IMG/VR virus record: IMGVR_UViG_3300049217_000031 | Span: 1 to 43,103 of that record | Source: a virus | Length of the DNA: 43,103 bases | Reading direction: 5' to 3' (one strand) | Shown: positions 22,064 through 31,077 of the stretch, one piece after another | Position numbering within the stretch: position 1 is the first letter of the stretch | Layout of the letters: every line of letters begins with the position of its first letter | Notes under the pieces: generated by a model | Seen by the model: only the letters and a program-made list of their open reading frames with translations | What the model was told of the DNA's origin: nothing | The model's database searches: none | Program-made: the position numbers and the translations under genes

Positions 22064-22714
22064 ATGGCTCTGAATTATGCGCCCAACGGGTTGCAGTGGC
22101 TTCGCCCGAAGTTCGCCAACATGCCGAACTTCGCCACCACGAACCGGTATTTCATCAAAAAGGGCTACGGGACCGCGATCGCCTTTGGCGACTTGGTCTA
22201 TACCCAGAATTCCGGCAGCGGAAACCAGGGCTACATCGCGCCCTACACGACCGAAGGCAGCGTCGGCGGCGGCACGGTCGGCGGCATCCTCGGCGTCTTC
22301 CTCGGGTGCGCCCCCTACTACGATCTGACCTATCAGACGGAGATCAACAAGAATTTCTGGGCGGGAACCGAAAACCCGTCCGGCGACGTGGACGCGTTCA
22401 TCTGCGACGATCCCCTCCAAGTGTTCCTCGCTCAGTGCAACGGCGGCCCGATCACCACCGCCCACCGCGGCCTGAACATTGATTTCGGCGGCGGCGGCTT
22501 GCCGAACGCGCTCGGTCAGAGCGTCGGCTACCTCGACTTCGCGACCGTGGCCACGACCTCCACCCTGCCGCTGCGCATCGTCGGGTGGAGCAATCGCGCG
22601 GCCTATGGCTACGACCCGACATCGGCCACCAGCGCCAATCAGCCGACCTACAATTACGCGGAGGTGAGCCTGAATCCAGGCGCCTGCGAGTCATTGCAGG
22701 GCACGGGCATCTAA
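22064..22714 (+). CDS. Putative capsid-associated (cement-like) protein
   Basis: 216 residues. APNGLQWLRPKF near the start, GYGTAIAFGDLVYTQNSGS, VGGILGVFLGCAPYYDLTYQ and AFICDDPLQVF reproduce the form GLRP...I..GYAT.I..GD.V...GVF.GC.Y...DDP..V.E that I recall from head-associated proteins in podovirus capsid clusters. It is directly before the major capsid gene. A head-decorating role is inference. Confidence 0.6.
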   Translation: MALNYAPNGLQWLRPKFANMPNFATTNRYFIKKGYGTAIAFGDLVYTQNSGSGNQGYIAPYTTEGSVGGGTVGGILGVFLGCAPYYDLTYQTEINKNFWAGTENPSGDVDAFICDDPLQVFLAQCNGGPITTAHRGLNIDFGGGGLPNALGQSVGYLDFATVATTSTLPLRIVGWSNRAAYGYDPTSATSANQPTYNYAEVSLNPGACESLQGTGI

Positions 22715-22728
22715 GGGGGATTTGAGCC

Positions 22729-23637
22729 ATGGCTGTAACAACCGCACAAATCCCGCAGCTCCTCCTGCCCGGCCTGCGCGAGGTCAAGGGCAAGTACGTC
22801 AAGCGGTCGGCGCAGTGGTCGAAGCTGTTTGCCAAGGGCACATCGTCGCTGCAGACCGAAAAGACGGTCCATGTCCGCCTGCTCGGGCTGCCGTCGCTCA
22901 AGGGGCAAGGCCAAGCCGTCGAGTTCGACAACAACTCTGGCACCCGGTACACCTACAACCACCTGCACCAAGTTGTCGGCCTCGGCTACACGTTCACCGA
23001 AGAAGCCATCGACGACAACCTCTACAAGGCGCAGTTCGACCCATCGAACATGGGCCTTGCGGACAGCTTCATGCAGTTCAAGGAGATATTGGGCGCCAAC
23101 ATCTTCAACAACGGCAACGTCTACAATCCGTCGATCGGCGGCGACGGTCAGCCATTGTTCAGCACGGTGCACCCGGTCGATGGCAACACCGTCGCCAACA
23201 CACCTCTGGTCCAGATGGGTCTCAATGAGGCCTCCATGGACATGGGCAGCAACATGATCCGCCGGTTCCGCGATTACGCGAACCTGCTGATCAGCGCCAA
23301 GGCGCGCACGCTGCTGGTTCCGGTCGAGCTGCGCCGCGTGGCCCAGCGCCTCTACGAGACGCCGCTGCGACCGGGCACGGCCGACAATGACATCAATGCG
23401 CGCAAGGAGTCCAGCGACTACAAGGATGATTACGAGGTCAACGACTTTCTGACGTCGCCGTATGCGTGGTTCATCCTGAGCGACAAGCCAGGCTTGATCT
23501 ACCTGGAGCGCAAGGCCTTTGACATCAGCATGCAGGTCGATTTCGTGACCAACAACCTTTTGGTCAAGGCGGTCGAGCGATACTACATCGGTTACGACGA
23601 CTGGCGCTGCGCCTGGGGCAGCTACCCGACCAACTAA
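22729..23637 (+). CDS. Major capsid protein, Mu gpT-like
   Basis: 302 residues. GLGYTFTEEAIDDN, QPLFSTVHPVDGNTVANT and ARTLLVPVELRRVAQRLYET, followed by YAWFILSDKPGLIYLERK, reproduce the order found in Mu gpT-like HK97-fold capsid proteins. The N-terminus lacks a long cleavable delta domain. It forms the icosahedral shell. GGGGGA before ATG is a good site. Gene order scaffold, cement, capsid supports the call. Confidence 0.85.
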   Translation: MAVTTAQIPQLLLPGLREVKGKYVKRSAQWSKLFAKGTSSLQTEKTVHVRLLGLPSLKGQGQAVEFDNNSGTRYTYNHLHQVVGLGYTFTEEAIDDNLYKAQFDPSNMGLADSFMQFKEILGANIFNNGNVYNPSIGGDGQPLFSTVHPVDGNTVANTPLVQMGLNEASMDMGSNMIRRFRDYANLLISAKARTLLVPVELRRVAQRLYETPLRPGTADNDINARKESSDYKDDYEVNDFLTSPYAWFILSDKPGLIYLERKAFDISMQVDFVTNNLLVKAVERYYIGYDDWRCAWGSYPTN

Positions 23638-23660
23638 CCTGGCAGGGATAGGAGAAGCCC

Positions 23661-24929
23661 ATGGGCACGACTGGATTTAAGGGGCCGCTCGTCGCGTACG
23701 GTTCAATGGAGTACATCACCGCAGCCATGGGCGGCGCGACCGGAGTTCTGCCAGAGTACAATCCGGATCAGGGTCCATCTTGGTTTTTTCAGGGTTCCGG
23801 CATTCCTGATCCGCGCTTCAATCTGAACAAGATGAAGCTGAACGGCTACGGCGGCGTGCAGCCTGGCTTCCTGCAAAGCGCGGGCATTGCGATGGTCGAT
23901 GCAGTTCCTGCGGCATTCGGCACGGCCAAGATCGCGGCCGCAGCCCATGTGACCAACGGCACCGCGATGACGCTGGTATCGGCGGCGGCCGCGGGCATTT
24001 CGATCAACATCCCGATTGCGCCCTTCTCTGGCCTGTTGAACGGCTCGGCCGTCGTCACGGCGCCGATCGTGCTGGACTTTGGCTTCGCTTTTGGCACGGC
24101 CACCGCCAGCTCGAAAACCCTGACCGTCGCGGACAGCACACAGTTCATCGTGGGCATGCCGCTGATCGTCGCCAGCGGCGCCGGCGCCACCACGGCGCTG
24201 AAAACGTGGGTGACGTCGCTCGGCAACGGCTCGACCACCATCACGGTGAACGACGCCTTGAGCGTGACCGGCACCGTGGCGATCGGCACTGGCGACATAT
24301 GGCCGGGCGCCCCGCTTTCGACCGCTGCCCAGCAGTATCCTCTTGGGCACCTGCCTTACCTTGCTGGCGGCCCTACGCTGTTTCTTGATCCTTCGCAGGC
24401 GCTGGCGCGCGGCGTGTCCGTCACCACCGTCACGGCCGGCACGGGCGGCAACATCAAGATCAGCGGGTGGGATACTTACTGGCAGCCCATGAACGAGACG
24501 ATCGCGGCCAGTGCTTCGGCATCGACTACCGTGTTTGGCAAAAAGGCCTTCAAAGCAATCAAATCAGTGACGCCGCAGTTCACCGATGCCGCCGGCACCT
24601 ATTCGGTAGGCACCTCGGACGTGTTCGGGTTCAACCTGCGTGCACGCCGGTGGGAAGAGTCCAGTGGGGCATGGGCTGCTGCGTTTATCACCGGCAGCGT
24701 CGGTTTTTCGTCGTTCGCTGCGCCGGCAGCGGGCGACGTGCGAGGCACTTTCCAAGTCAGCGCACAGGGCGGCGGCACGGGTTACGGCGCGACGAACTCG
24801 AACGGCGCAATCACCAGCCTTGTCATGACCGGCAACCGGCTCGCGCTCTACCAATCCCCAACCCTGGCCGACACGCTGCAGGCGACGCCGCTCGCCCCGC
24901 AGTCGATGTTCGGCGCGACGCAGACCTAA
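23661..24929 (+). CDS. Beta-rich virion protein
   Basis: 422 residues beginning MGTTGFKGPLVAYGSMEYIT; a TAGGAG site precedes. It is rich in Gly, Ala, Thr and Ser with many beta strands (TASSKTLTVADSTQFIVGM, STTITVNDALSVTGTVAIG) and no charged core, typical of capsid decoration or tail-associated proteins. No transmembrane segment. Homology is not recognised; its place right after the capsid gene suggests an outer head protein. Confidence 0.55.
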   Translation: MGTTGFKGPLVAYGSMEYITAAMGGATGVLPEYNPDQGPSWFFQGSGIPDPRFNLNKMKLNGYGGVQPGFLQSAGIAMVDAVPAAFGTAKIAAAAHVTNGTAMTLVSAAAAGISINIPIAPFSGLLNGSAVVTAPIVLDFGFAFGTATASSKTLTVADSTQFIVGMPLIVASGAGATTALKTWVTSLGNGSTTITVNDALSVTGTVAIGTGDIWPGAPLSTAAQQYPLGHLPYLAGGPTLFLDPSQALARGVSVTTVTAGTGGNIKISGWDTYWQPMNETIAASASASTTVFGKKAFKAIKSVTPQFTDAAGTYSVGTSDVFGFNLRARRWEESSGAWAAAFITGSVGFSSFAAPAAGDVRGTFQVSAQGGGTGYGATNSNGAITSLVMTGNRLALYQSPTLADTLQATPLAPQSMFGATQT

Positions 24930-24941
24930 TAGGCGCGCGGG

Positions 24942-25616
24942 GTGTCTAACCCCTACAAGATCACGCTACAGCTTCCGGCGGCGGTTGCGAATGGCATCGC
25001 ACTTTCGCAGTCGCGCGGCTCGGCCGGCGCGCTCGCGATCAATGGCTCGCTCGCCACTGGCGGCGTAGCCACACTCAGCAGCGCGAAGTGCCCGGCCACG
25101 CGTGTCCAGATCGTCAGTGCGGGCAACGATTCGGCTCTCGTTTGGACGATCACCGGCCTAAACCGCTACGGATTGGTCCACTCGGAAACCTTGGCTGGGG
25201 CCAATGCCGGTGCCGCAAATTCGGTGTATGACTATGCGACCGTCACCAGCATCGTCAGCTCGGGCGCCACCGCCTCGACCGTCACGGCCGGCACCAACGG
25301 CGTAGCCAGCACCGAATGGCGGGTGCAGGACTTCTTCCGCGAGAAGTTCAGTGTGGCCTGCTACATCGGTATTTCCGGGGTGGCGAACTGTCAGGTCGAA
25401 TATACGGCCGACGATCCGAACGCCGCGCTGCCAGGCTCGCTGCTGCCAAACAGCAACCAGCCGCCCGTCGCCTATCTGCACGGGACCCTGAACAACCTGT
25501 CGATGAATGCGACGGGCAATTTCAACGATCTTCCCGCGTTCGCCATCAGATTGACGGTGAACAGCGGCACAGGCGCCGTCACAATGACATTGATCCAAAG
25601 CGGGATCGGTTCATAA
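24942..25616 (+). CDS. Beta-rich virion protein
   Basis: 224 residues from GTG 24942, with YKITLQLPAAVANGIALSQS, YDYATVTSIVSSGATASTVT and CQVEYTADDPNAALPG. This pattern (strand-rich, repeated G-x-x-x-V-T-S-I-S, ending VEYTxDD) is one I recall from phage structural proteins near the capsid. Ig-like or jelly-roll folds are likely. Function not assigned. Confidence 0.55.
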   Translation: MSNPYKITLQLPAAVANGIALSQSRGSAGALAINGSLATGGVATLSSAKCPATRVQIVSAGNDSALVWTITGLNRYGLVHSETLAGANAGAANSVYDYATVTSIVSSGATASTVTAGTNGVASTEWRVQDFFREKFSVACYIGISGVANCQVEYTADDPNAALPGSLLPNSNQPPVAYLHGTLNNLSMNATGNFNDLPAFAIRLTVNSGTGAVTMTLIQSGIGS

Positions 25617-25672
25617 GGCGGATGAACGGCGCGCTTCCCGCCGCAACCGGGAGCTTGGCTTAGGAGGCCACG

Positions 25673-26137
25673 ATGAAGCACGAAAAGGAAGGCCACAAAG
25701 AGCGCAAGCACGGTGGCCGGGCTGAGCACGAGAAGAAGAAGGAGCACAAGAAGCGCGGAGGGAAGGTCGGTGGCAAGATGCCCGAAATGCGGATGGACAA
25801 GCGGGCCCGCGGTGGTCGCATGACGCCATCTTCGCCGCTGTCGGGCGCCGGCAACACCCACGGCGGCATTGCCACCGAGGATGGCGGCGCCAAGGACGAC
25901 GAGCGAGCAAGCGGGGGGCGGCTGTCGGCATCGGACCGAAACGCGCTCCCCGCTTCGAATTTCGCCCTGCCTGGGCACGGCGTGGGCAAGAACGGGAAGG
26001 GGTCCGGCAGCTACCCGATACCGGACGCCTCCCACGCCAGGAACGCGCTGGCGCGGTCGGCGAACAAGTCGCCGGCCGTGCGTGATGCGGTCCGCCAAAA
26101 GGTGCATGATAAGTTTCCGGAGATCAGCCAAAGCTGA
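25673..26137 (+). CDS. Lys/Arg-rich virion-region protein (DUF6582-like end)
   Basis: 154 residues, AGGAGG before ATG. The first 60 residues are extremely basic and then carry MRMDKRARGGRMT, shared with the protein at 18651-19217. The C-terminal half has ALPASNFALPG, SYPIPDASHARNALARSA and a final KVHDKFPEI, a motif set I associate with DUF6582. It may bind DNA; role unknown. Confidence 0.55.
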   Translation: MKHEKEGHKERKHGGRAEHEKKKEHKKRGGKVGGKMPEMRMDKRARGGRMTPSSPLSGAGNTHGGIATEDGGAKDDERASGGRLSASDRNALPASNFALPGHGVGKNGKGSGSYPIPDASHARNALARSANKSPAVRDAVRQKVHDKFPEISQS

Positions 26138-26156
26138 TTTTACCGTAGGAGGCGAC

Positions 26157-26201
26157 ATGCAGCAGGCTCGGGTGCGCACCCTCAATACCCTGAACGGCTG
26201 A
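26157..26201 (+). promoter_or_regulatory. 14-codon leader ORF with ideal ribosome binding site
   Basis: TAGGAGG lies 5 nt before ATG 26157; the frame encodes 14 residues (MQQARVRTLNTLNG) and ends TGA 26199-26201, one base before the ATG (26203) of the adaptor gene, which has no ribosome binding site of its own other than this one. The likely purpose is translational coupling by termination and restart. Confidence 0.5.
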
Positions 26202-26202
26202 T

Positions 26203-26913
26203 ATGGCAGAGGACAGTCCGAGCGGCAGTTATCTCTGGCAGATAGCCAACGCCGATCTTGTGCTTGAAGCCTTCGAGCGCATTGGCATGGGCGCCACCGA
26301 GATCGAAGACCGCCACATGATTTCGGCCAACCGGTCTTTCAATTACGAAATGCAAACCGCGGCCAATCGCGGCGTCACGCTGTTTGCCGTGAGCCAAGGC
26401 ACACCGATCAATCTCGTCCAAGGAACAGCCACGTACAGCCTGCCGACAAACTGCGTGCAGATGCTCGACACATACTACAGCTATCCCAACGGCGATGGGA
26501 CATACACCGACCGGATGATGTTGCCGATGACGCGCACGGATTATGCGCAGATCCCGAACAAGAACGCGCAGGCGCCTCCCAATCGATACTGGTTTCAGCG
26601 CACCCTCACGCCGCAGGTCACCACGTGGCAGGTCTATGACGGCAGCCAAGCCGGCGCACTGCTCAACTATTTCTTCCTCAGCCAGCTACAGGATGTGGCG
26701 CTGATGGGTTCGCAGTCGCCGGACCTGCTGAACCGGTTTCTCGAAGCCATCACGTCCGGGGTGACATCGAGGCTGGCGGAAAAGTTTGCGCCCGCACGCT
26801 TCGCCGAAAAATTAGGATTGGCCAAGGCCGCGTGGCAGGAAGCCAAAGAAGAGGATCGCGAGCAGGGGCCGCTGTCGATCAAGCCCCAGTTTGGCAGCTA
26901 CTCGCGGAGGTAG
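26203..26913 (+). CDS. Head-tail adaptor protein
   Basis: 236 residues. The series NADLVLEAFERIGMGATEI, FNYEMQTAANRGVTLFAVSQ, YSLPTNCVQMLDTYY, MTRTDYAQIPNKNAQ and PDLLNRFLEAITSGVTSRLA matches the pattern of P22 gp4/T7 gp11-type podovirus adaptors (a long four-helix body with a beta extension). It would sit under the portal and link it to the tail. Translation probably depends on the short leader ORF ahead. Confidence 0.7.
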   Translation: MAEDSPSGSYLWQIANADLVLEAFERIGMGATEIEDRHMISANRSFNYEMQTAANRGVTLFAVSQGTPINLVQGTATYSLPTNCVQMLDTYYSYPNGDGTYTDRMMLPMTRTDYAQIPNKNAQAPPNRYWFQRTLTPQVTTWQVYDGSQAGALLNYFFLSQLQDVALMGSQSPDLLNRFLEAITSGVTSRLAEKFAPARFAEKLGLAKAAWQEAKEEDREQGPLSIKPQFGSYSRR

Positions 26914-26916
26914 GCG

Positions 26917-27195
26917 GTGAACAGCAATCTGACGGGTTACGCACGCGTCCAAGCCAAGGCGCCCAAGGCCTTTGCCATCTGCGACACGTGCGGCCTGCTC
27001 TACAATCACGTCGACCTCGTTCCTCAGATGGAATTCCAGGGCAATGACCTGCGGCCGACGGGCTTCCTCGTGTGCACCAAAACCTGCAACGATCAGCCGC
27101 AGCCGCAGCTTACCACGCCGATCCTGCCGCCTGATCCGGAGCCTATCGAAAACCCGCGGCCAGACACGTCAGGGCAGGTAGGGCAGGCACCATGA
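26917..27195 (+). CDS. Zinc-ribbon-like phage protein
   Basis: 92 residues from GTG 26917. AFAICDTCGLLYNHVDLVPQ and FLVCTKTCND give two CxxC pairs spaced about 32 residues, then a proline-rich tail. This form recurs in podovirus connector clusters by recollection. The stop overlaps the next start (ATGA). Confidence 0.65.
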   Translation: MNSNLTGYARVQAKAPKAFAICDTCGLLYNHVDLVPQMEFQGNDLRPTGFLVCTKTCNDQPQPQLTTPILPPDPEPIENPRPDTSGQVGQAP

Positions 27196-27932
27196 GCATG
27201 AATTGGCTCCAGTACGTGCAGGCTTTGGCGGGGTTCCTGCCGGAAAACCTGTCGGCAAATCCAGCCGGCAGCGAGGCGCCGTTCATCGCCGGCAGCCGCT
27301 ACAACTTGGTGATTGATCGGTGCATCGAGTACGCCGAGCTTCGGATGTATCGCGACCCAGAACTGGATTTTTTGGGCGCCTATACCCTGGATGGTTCGCA
27401 GACTTCTGTCTCTCGCGTTGGCATTCGCGACGTTGCCAATCCCGGCTTGGTGGTGATCAAGAGCGTCAACGTCATCACGCCGGCCGGATCAATCCCGAAT
27501 TCTGCCGGCAGCTCGCGCACGCCCCTCATGCAGACTTCGGTGCCATTCCTGAACATGGCTTGGCCGGCAGTGGCGACGCAGGGAACGCCTGTGCACTGGG
27601 CGCGCAACGACGATGCGAACATCCTGGTCGGCCCCTACCCAGACGCCAGGTATCAGATCGAGTTCTATGGCACGATGCGACCTGCGCCGCTGACCTATCA
27701 GAACACCACCACGTTCCTGACGCTGAATTTGCCTGACCTCTTCGTCGCGGCCAGCATGATTTTCATGTCGGGCTACCAGAAGACGTTCGGCGCGATTTCG
27801 GGCGATCCGCAGCAAGGTATGACCTGGGAGCAGTATTACGGCTCGCTGCGGTCGGGCGCCGCAGTGGAAGAGGCGCGCAAGAAAGGTCGCCCGCCCGCGC
27901 CTCCGCCCGCTGCGCCGCCGCCGGCGGGATAA
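27192..27932 (+). CDS. Virion connector-region protein
   Basis: 246 residues. The N-terminus is helical (YNLVIDRCIEYAELRMYRD), then come strands with VSRVGIRDVANPGLVVIKSV and INVITPAG-like VNVITPAG, YQIEFYGTMRPAPLTYQNTT, and finally MIFMSGYQKTFGAISGDP. This order is one I recall from tail-connector proteins next to adaptors in podoviruses. It probably forms part of the short tail. Pro/Ala-rich C-terminal tail. Confidence 0.6.
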   Translation: MSMNWLQYVQALAGFLPENLSANPAGSEAPFIAGSRYNLVIDRCIEYAELRMYRDPELDFLGAYTLDGSQTSVSRVGIRDVANPGLVVIKSVNVITPAGSIPNSAGSSRTPLMQTSVPFLNMAWPAVATQGTPVHWARNDDANILVGPYPDARYQIEFYGTMRPAPLTYQNTTTFLTLNLPDLFVAASMIFMSGYQKTFGAISGDPQQGMTWEQYYGSLRSGAAVEEARKKGRPPAPPPAAPPPAG

Positions 27933-27935
27933 GCC

Positions 27936-29945
27936 ATGCCGATCGGCAAGGTCCGGCTCATGCCAGGCGTGGACGTGCAAAGCACGCCCACGCTGAACGC
28001 CGTCAACTGGTCATCCTCGCAGCTCATCCGTTTCTACGAGGGCATGATCCAGAAGATCGGTGGCTGGGCGCGTTACTGCGTCACGCCTGTCATTGGAACC
28101 TGCCGCTCACTGCTGGGATGGGCCGACCTTGCCGGCAACGCCTACTTGGCCACTGGCACCGAGCAGCGTCTCCAAGTCATCGTCGGCGGCGCACCGATCG
28201 ACATTACACCGGTACCTCAAACGACCAATCCGGCGGTCCATTTTTCCACGACAGCGACATCCACCGTGGTTTCGATCGCCGACACGTACGCGCCAAACGC
28301 GGGCGATTGGATCAATCTGATCACCCCCGTCTCAGTCGGCGGCATCGTCCTAGTAGGGTTTTACCGAGTGATCGCTGGCGGCACGACGTACACGATCGCC
28401 GCCGCGATGGCCGCGACATCGACGGTGGCCGCCGCAGGCGCTGTGCCATCGTTTACCACGACCAATACGTCGGCCTCCGTGTCGGTTGCCTTGGCCAATC
28501 ACGGCCTGACCGCCATGACCAACTCGTTCAATGTGCCTTTATCCACCAGCGTGGGCGGGGTGACCTTACTCGGGACGTACACGGTGCAGACGGTTCCCAA
28601 CGCGAACACCTTCACGATCTCCGCCGGCACTGTGGCGACATCGAGCGCGACGGCGTCGATGAATGGCGGAAACGCCCAGATCGAATATCTGCTGCCGACC
28701 GGCAATGCCGCGGATACGCTTCTTTCCGGCTATGGCATCGGAAACTACGGGGCCGGAAATTACGGTGAGGGGAACGCCACCGGCGGCACGTCTTTCGCCA
28801 GGGTGTGGGCCTTGGACCATTTTGGCCAGGACCTGATCGCCTCCCCGCTGGGCGGCAAAATCTACTACTGGAGCCCGCCAACCGCAGCGCCGGCCGTGCC
28901 ACTATCCAGCACGGCGCCGATCTACAACAACTGGGTCTTCGTCGCCGCCCAGATCGAGATCGTTGTTGCCCTAGGTGCCGAGAGCGGCGGCACGCAATAT
29001 CCGCTGCTGGTCAGGTGGTGTGACGCGGGCGATTTCACCGACTGGACGCCGTCGGTGTCGAACCAAGCGGGCAGCTTCCAGCTTTTCAGCGGATCAAAAC
29101 TGCTCTTCGGCTCGGCGAACGGCCTGACGCTGTTCCTCTGGACGGACTTCGGCGTGTGGAGCGTGGCGTACCAGGGGCTTCCCTACGTCTTTGCGTTCAG
29201 CGAGCTGGCGCGCGAATGCGGGGCAATCTCCGCAAGGTCGGTGGTCATTACCGCAATTGGGGCGGTGTGGCTGTCCGCTCAGGGGTTCTTCCAGCTTACC
29301 GGCGCCGGCGTGCAGCCGATGGAATGCCCGGTCTGGGACTTCTACTACAACAACCTGGATCGAACCCAGATATCGCAGATCACAGGGGGGCTCAACACAG
29401 CTTTCCACGAGGCGTTCTGGTTCTTCCCGATGATCGGCGGCGGCATAGGTTACGTCAAATGGAACTGGGTGGAGGGGCCTAGCGCCTGGGATTATGGTGT
29501 TTTGACGCGCACGGCTTGGACAGACGCTTCGCCAGCCGGTAACGCCATGGGCGTGGATGCGGCCGGTTTGGTGCAGCAGCACGAGGTAGGCGTGGATGCG
29601 GACGGCCAAGCCATGGCCCCTTCGGCCCAGACCCATTATTTTGATGCCCAGCAGGGCGATCAGTTCATTTTCGTCGATATGCTGCTACCCGACGCGGTGT
29701 GCTCGGTCGGGGCGACAATGGCGCTGACCGTGCTGTCAGAGGACTATGCCTCCGGCACGACGAAGACGGATGGTCCCTACCTCGTGCAGCCCAATCCCTC
29801 GACAAGCAGCCCTGGCCCGTCCGCCTTTGTGACGTGCAACAGCCGCGGACGACAGGTGGCCCTACAGGTCGGCTCAAGCGATCTGGGTTCGTCTTGGCGA
29901 ATGGGAGCGTTGCGGTATAGATACCGACCGGACGGGAGTCTGTGA
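27936..29945 (+). CDS. Tail hub / DNA-stabilisation (P22 gp10-like) protein
   Basis: 669 residues. N-terminus MPIGKVRLMPGVDVQSTPTL, then SSQLIRFYEGMIQKIGGWAR, and ending GRQVALQVGSSDLGSSWRMG. Large proteins of this size and ending follow the adaptor in P22-like and related podoviruses and close the tail channel. Residues about 95-260 contain repeated beta-sandwich-like units (TATSTVVSIADTYAPNAGDW and ASVSVALANHGLTAMTNSFN), possibly two Ig-like inserts. No enzymatic motif seen. Confidence 0.65.
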   Translation: MPIGKVRLMPGVDVQSTPTLNAVNWSSSQLIRFYEGMIQKIGGWARYCVTPVIGTCRSLLGWADLAGNAYLATGTEQRLQVIVGGAPIDITPVPQTTNPAVHFSTTATSTVVSIADTYAPNAGDWINLITPVSVGGIVLVGFYRVIAGGTTYTIAAAMAATSTVAAAGAVPSFTTTNTSASVSVALANHGLTAMTNSFNVPLSTSVGGVTLLGTYTVQTVPNANTFTISAGTVATSSATASMNGGNAQIEYLLPTGNAADTLLSGYGIGNYGAGNYGEGNATGGTSFARVWALDHFGQDLIASPLGGKIYYWSPPTAAPAVPLSSTAPIYNNWVFVAAQIEIVVALGAESGGTQYPLLVRWCDAGDFTDWTPSVSNQAGSFQLFSGSKLLFGSANGLTLFLWTDFGVWSVAYQGLPYVFAFSELARECGAISARSVVITAIGAVWLSAQGFFQLTGAGVQPMECPVWDFYYNNLDRTQISQITGGLNTAFHEAFWFFPMIGGGIGYVKWNWVEGPSAWDYGVLTRTAWTDASPAGNAMGVDAAGLVQQHEVGVDADGQAMAPSAQTHYFDAQQGDQFIFVDMLLPDAVCSVGATMALTVLSEDYASGTTKTDGPYLVQPNPSTSSPGPSAFVTCNSRGRQVALQVGSSDLGSSWRMGALRYRYRPDGSL

Positions 29946-30175
29946 TGTCAGGCCAACAGGGCACGCCAAATCAAGCCGCGACGACTGCGCAGCTACAGCG
30001 CAATGTGATCCTCGCGTCGATCCTGCAGGCGCTGAAGGGCCTAGGCATCCAGGTTGGCCCAGCGTCGAGCACGGCGAGCGCCGGTTCTGCCACACTTCCG
30101 GCCGCTCCCGTGGGCTTCCGCACCCTGACCTTTCCTGACGGCACGACGGGCAAGGTGGCGGTGTACGGGCCGTGA
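29945..30175 (+). CDS. Small virion-region protein
   Basis: 76 residues, start ATG 29945 overlapping the previous stop. MSGQQGTPNQAATTAQLQRN and VILASILQALKGLGIQVG at the start, then a beta-rich end (FRTLTFPDGTTGKVAVYGP). Small proteins starting this way accompany the gene that follows in related phages by recollection. Function unknown. Confidence 0.55.
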   Translation: MSGQQGTPNQAATTAQLQRNVILASILQALKGLGIQVGPASSTASAGSATLPAAPVGFRTLTFPDGTTGKVAVYGP

Positions 30176-31077
30176 GCGGCGCGCTTTCTCAAGGCCCGGG
30201 TGGCGGCATTCTCCCGGCTAGCCAAACGGGCGTGGGCAATCCTGCCGAGCAGCAGTACATTCAGCGCTTGGCGCAAATGCCGACCGAGCAGCTACAGGAA
30301 ATGGCCGCGCGCGCTGGCGCGTCGCCGCAAGGTCAGGTGGCCGCGAGACTGCTCCAGCAGCGGCACATGATGCCGAACGCCCAGCCGCAACAAGGCGGCG
30401 GTATAACGGCACCCCCTGCACCACAAGCGCCCGCCGGCGGCAATACCGCACAGCCGGGCGGCGCGCTCAGCCAGACACCGCAGGCAACCAACGCCGGTAT
30501 ATCCATTCCGCCAACCACGAACGCCATGCGGCGCGGCGGCGGCATAGACCGTCAGCACTTCGATATGGGGGGCATGCCTTCCTCGCAGGAAGACCCCTGG
30601 TGGACGCGCAGCGAAGCGCACGGCGAGTCCGGCTTGGTCCACGCGTTTTCGCCAGGCCGCACCGACACGATCAACATGCAGCCCCTCGCCGGTTCCTATG
30701 TGATTCCGGCCGATGTCGTCGCCGGGCTCGGCGAGGACAACACGCTCGCTGGCGCAAAGGTCATGGACCGCATGACATCCAGCGGCCCATTCGGGACGCA
30801 GCTTCCGAGGGGCGACCACGGCCGCGGGCCGCCGGCGCCGCCTCACGTTAGCAACCGCCAATTTGAGTCGCAGGGCGGCGCGCAAGACGGTGAGCCAGGT
30901 TCACGCGTGCCGATTATAGCTGCCGGCGGCGAATACATCGTGTCGCCAGAGCAGGTGGCTCGCATTGGCGGTGGCAACCTCAAGCGGGGCCATGACATCC
31001 TGGATGCCTTCGTGGTCGAAGCGCGCAGGCGCCATGCCGCGAAACTCCGCAAACTGCCGCCACCGAAGAAAAAATGA
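30172..31077 (+). CDS. Conserved phage protein with internal repeat
   Basis: 301 residues from GTG 30172. Two related segments are seen: GSYVIPADVVAGLGEDNTLA with VMDRM (about 178-205) and GEYIVSPEQVARIGGGNLKR with ILDAF (about 253-280). Each has G-[SE]-Y-x-[VI]-[PS]-x-[DE]-[VQ]-V followed by a helix. RRGGGIDRQHFDMGG near residue 121 recalls the GG-HF/HY-GG motifs of the next virion gene. Conserved in phages, function unknown to me. Confidence 0.6.
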   Translation: MSGALSQGPGGGILPASQTGVGNPAEQQYIQRLAQMPTEQLQEMAARAGASPQGQVAARLLQQRHMMPNAQPQQGGGITAPPAPQAPAGGNTAQPGGALSQTPQATNAGISIPPTTNAMRRGGGIDRQHFDMGGMPSSQEDPWWTRSEAHGESGLVHAFSPGRTDTINMQPLAGSYVIPADVVAGLGEDNTLAGAKVMDRMTSSGPFGTQLPRGDHGRGPPAPPHVSNRQFESQGGAQDGEPGSRVPIIAAGGEYIVSPEQVARIGGGNLKRGHDILDAFVVEARRRHAAKLRKLPPPKKK

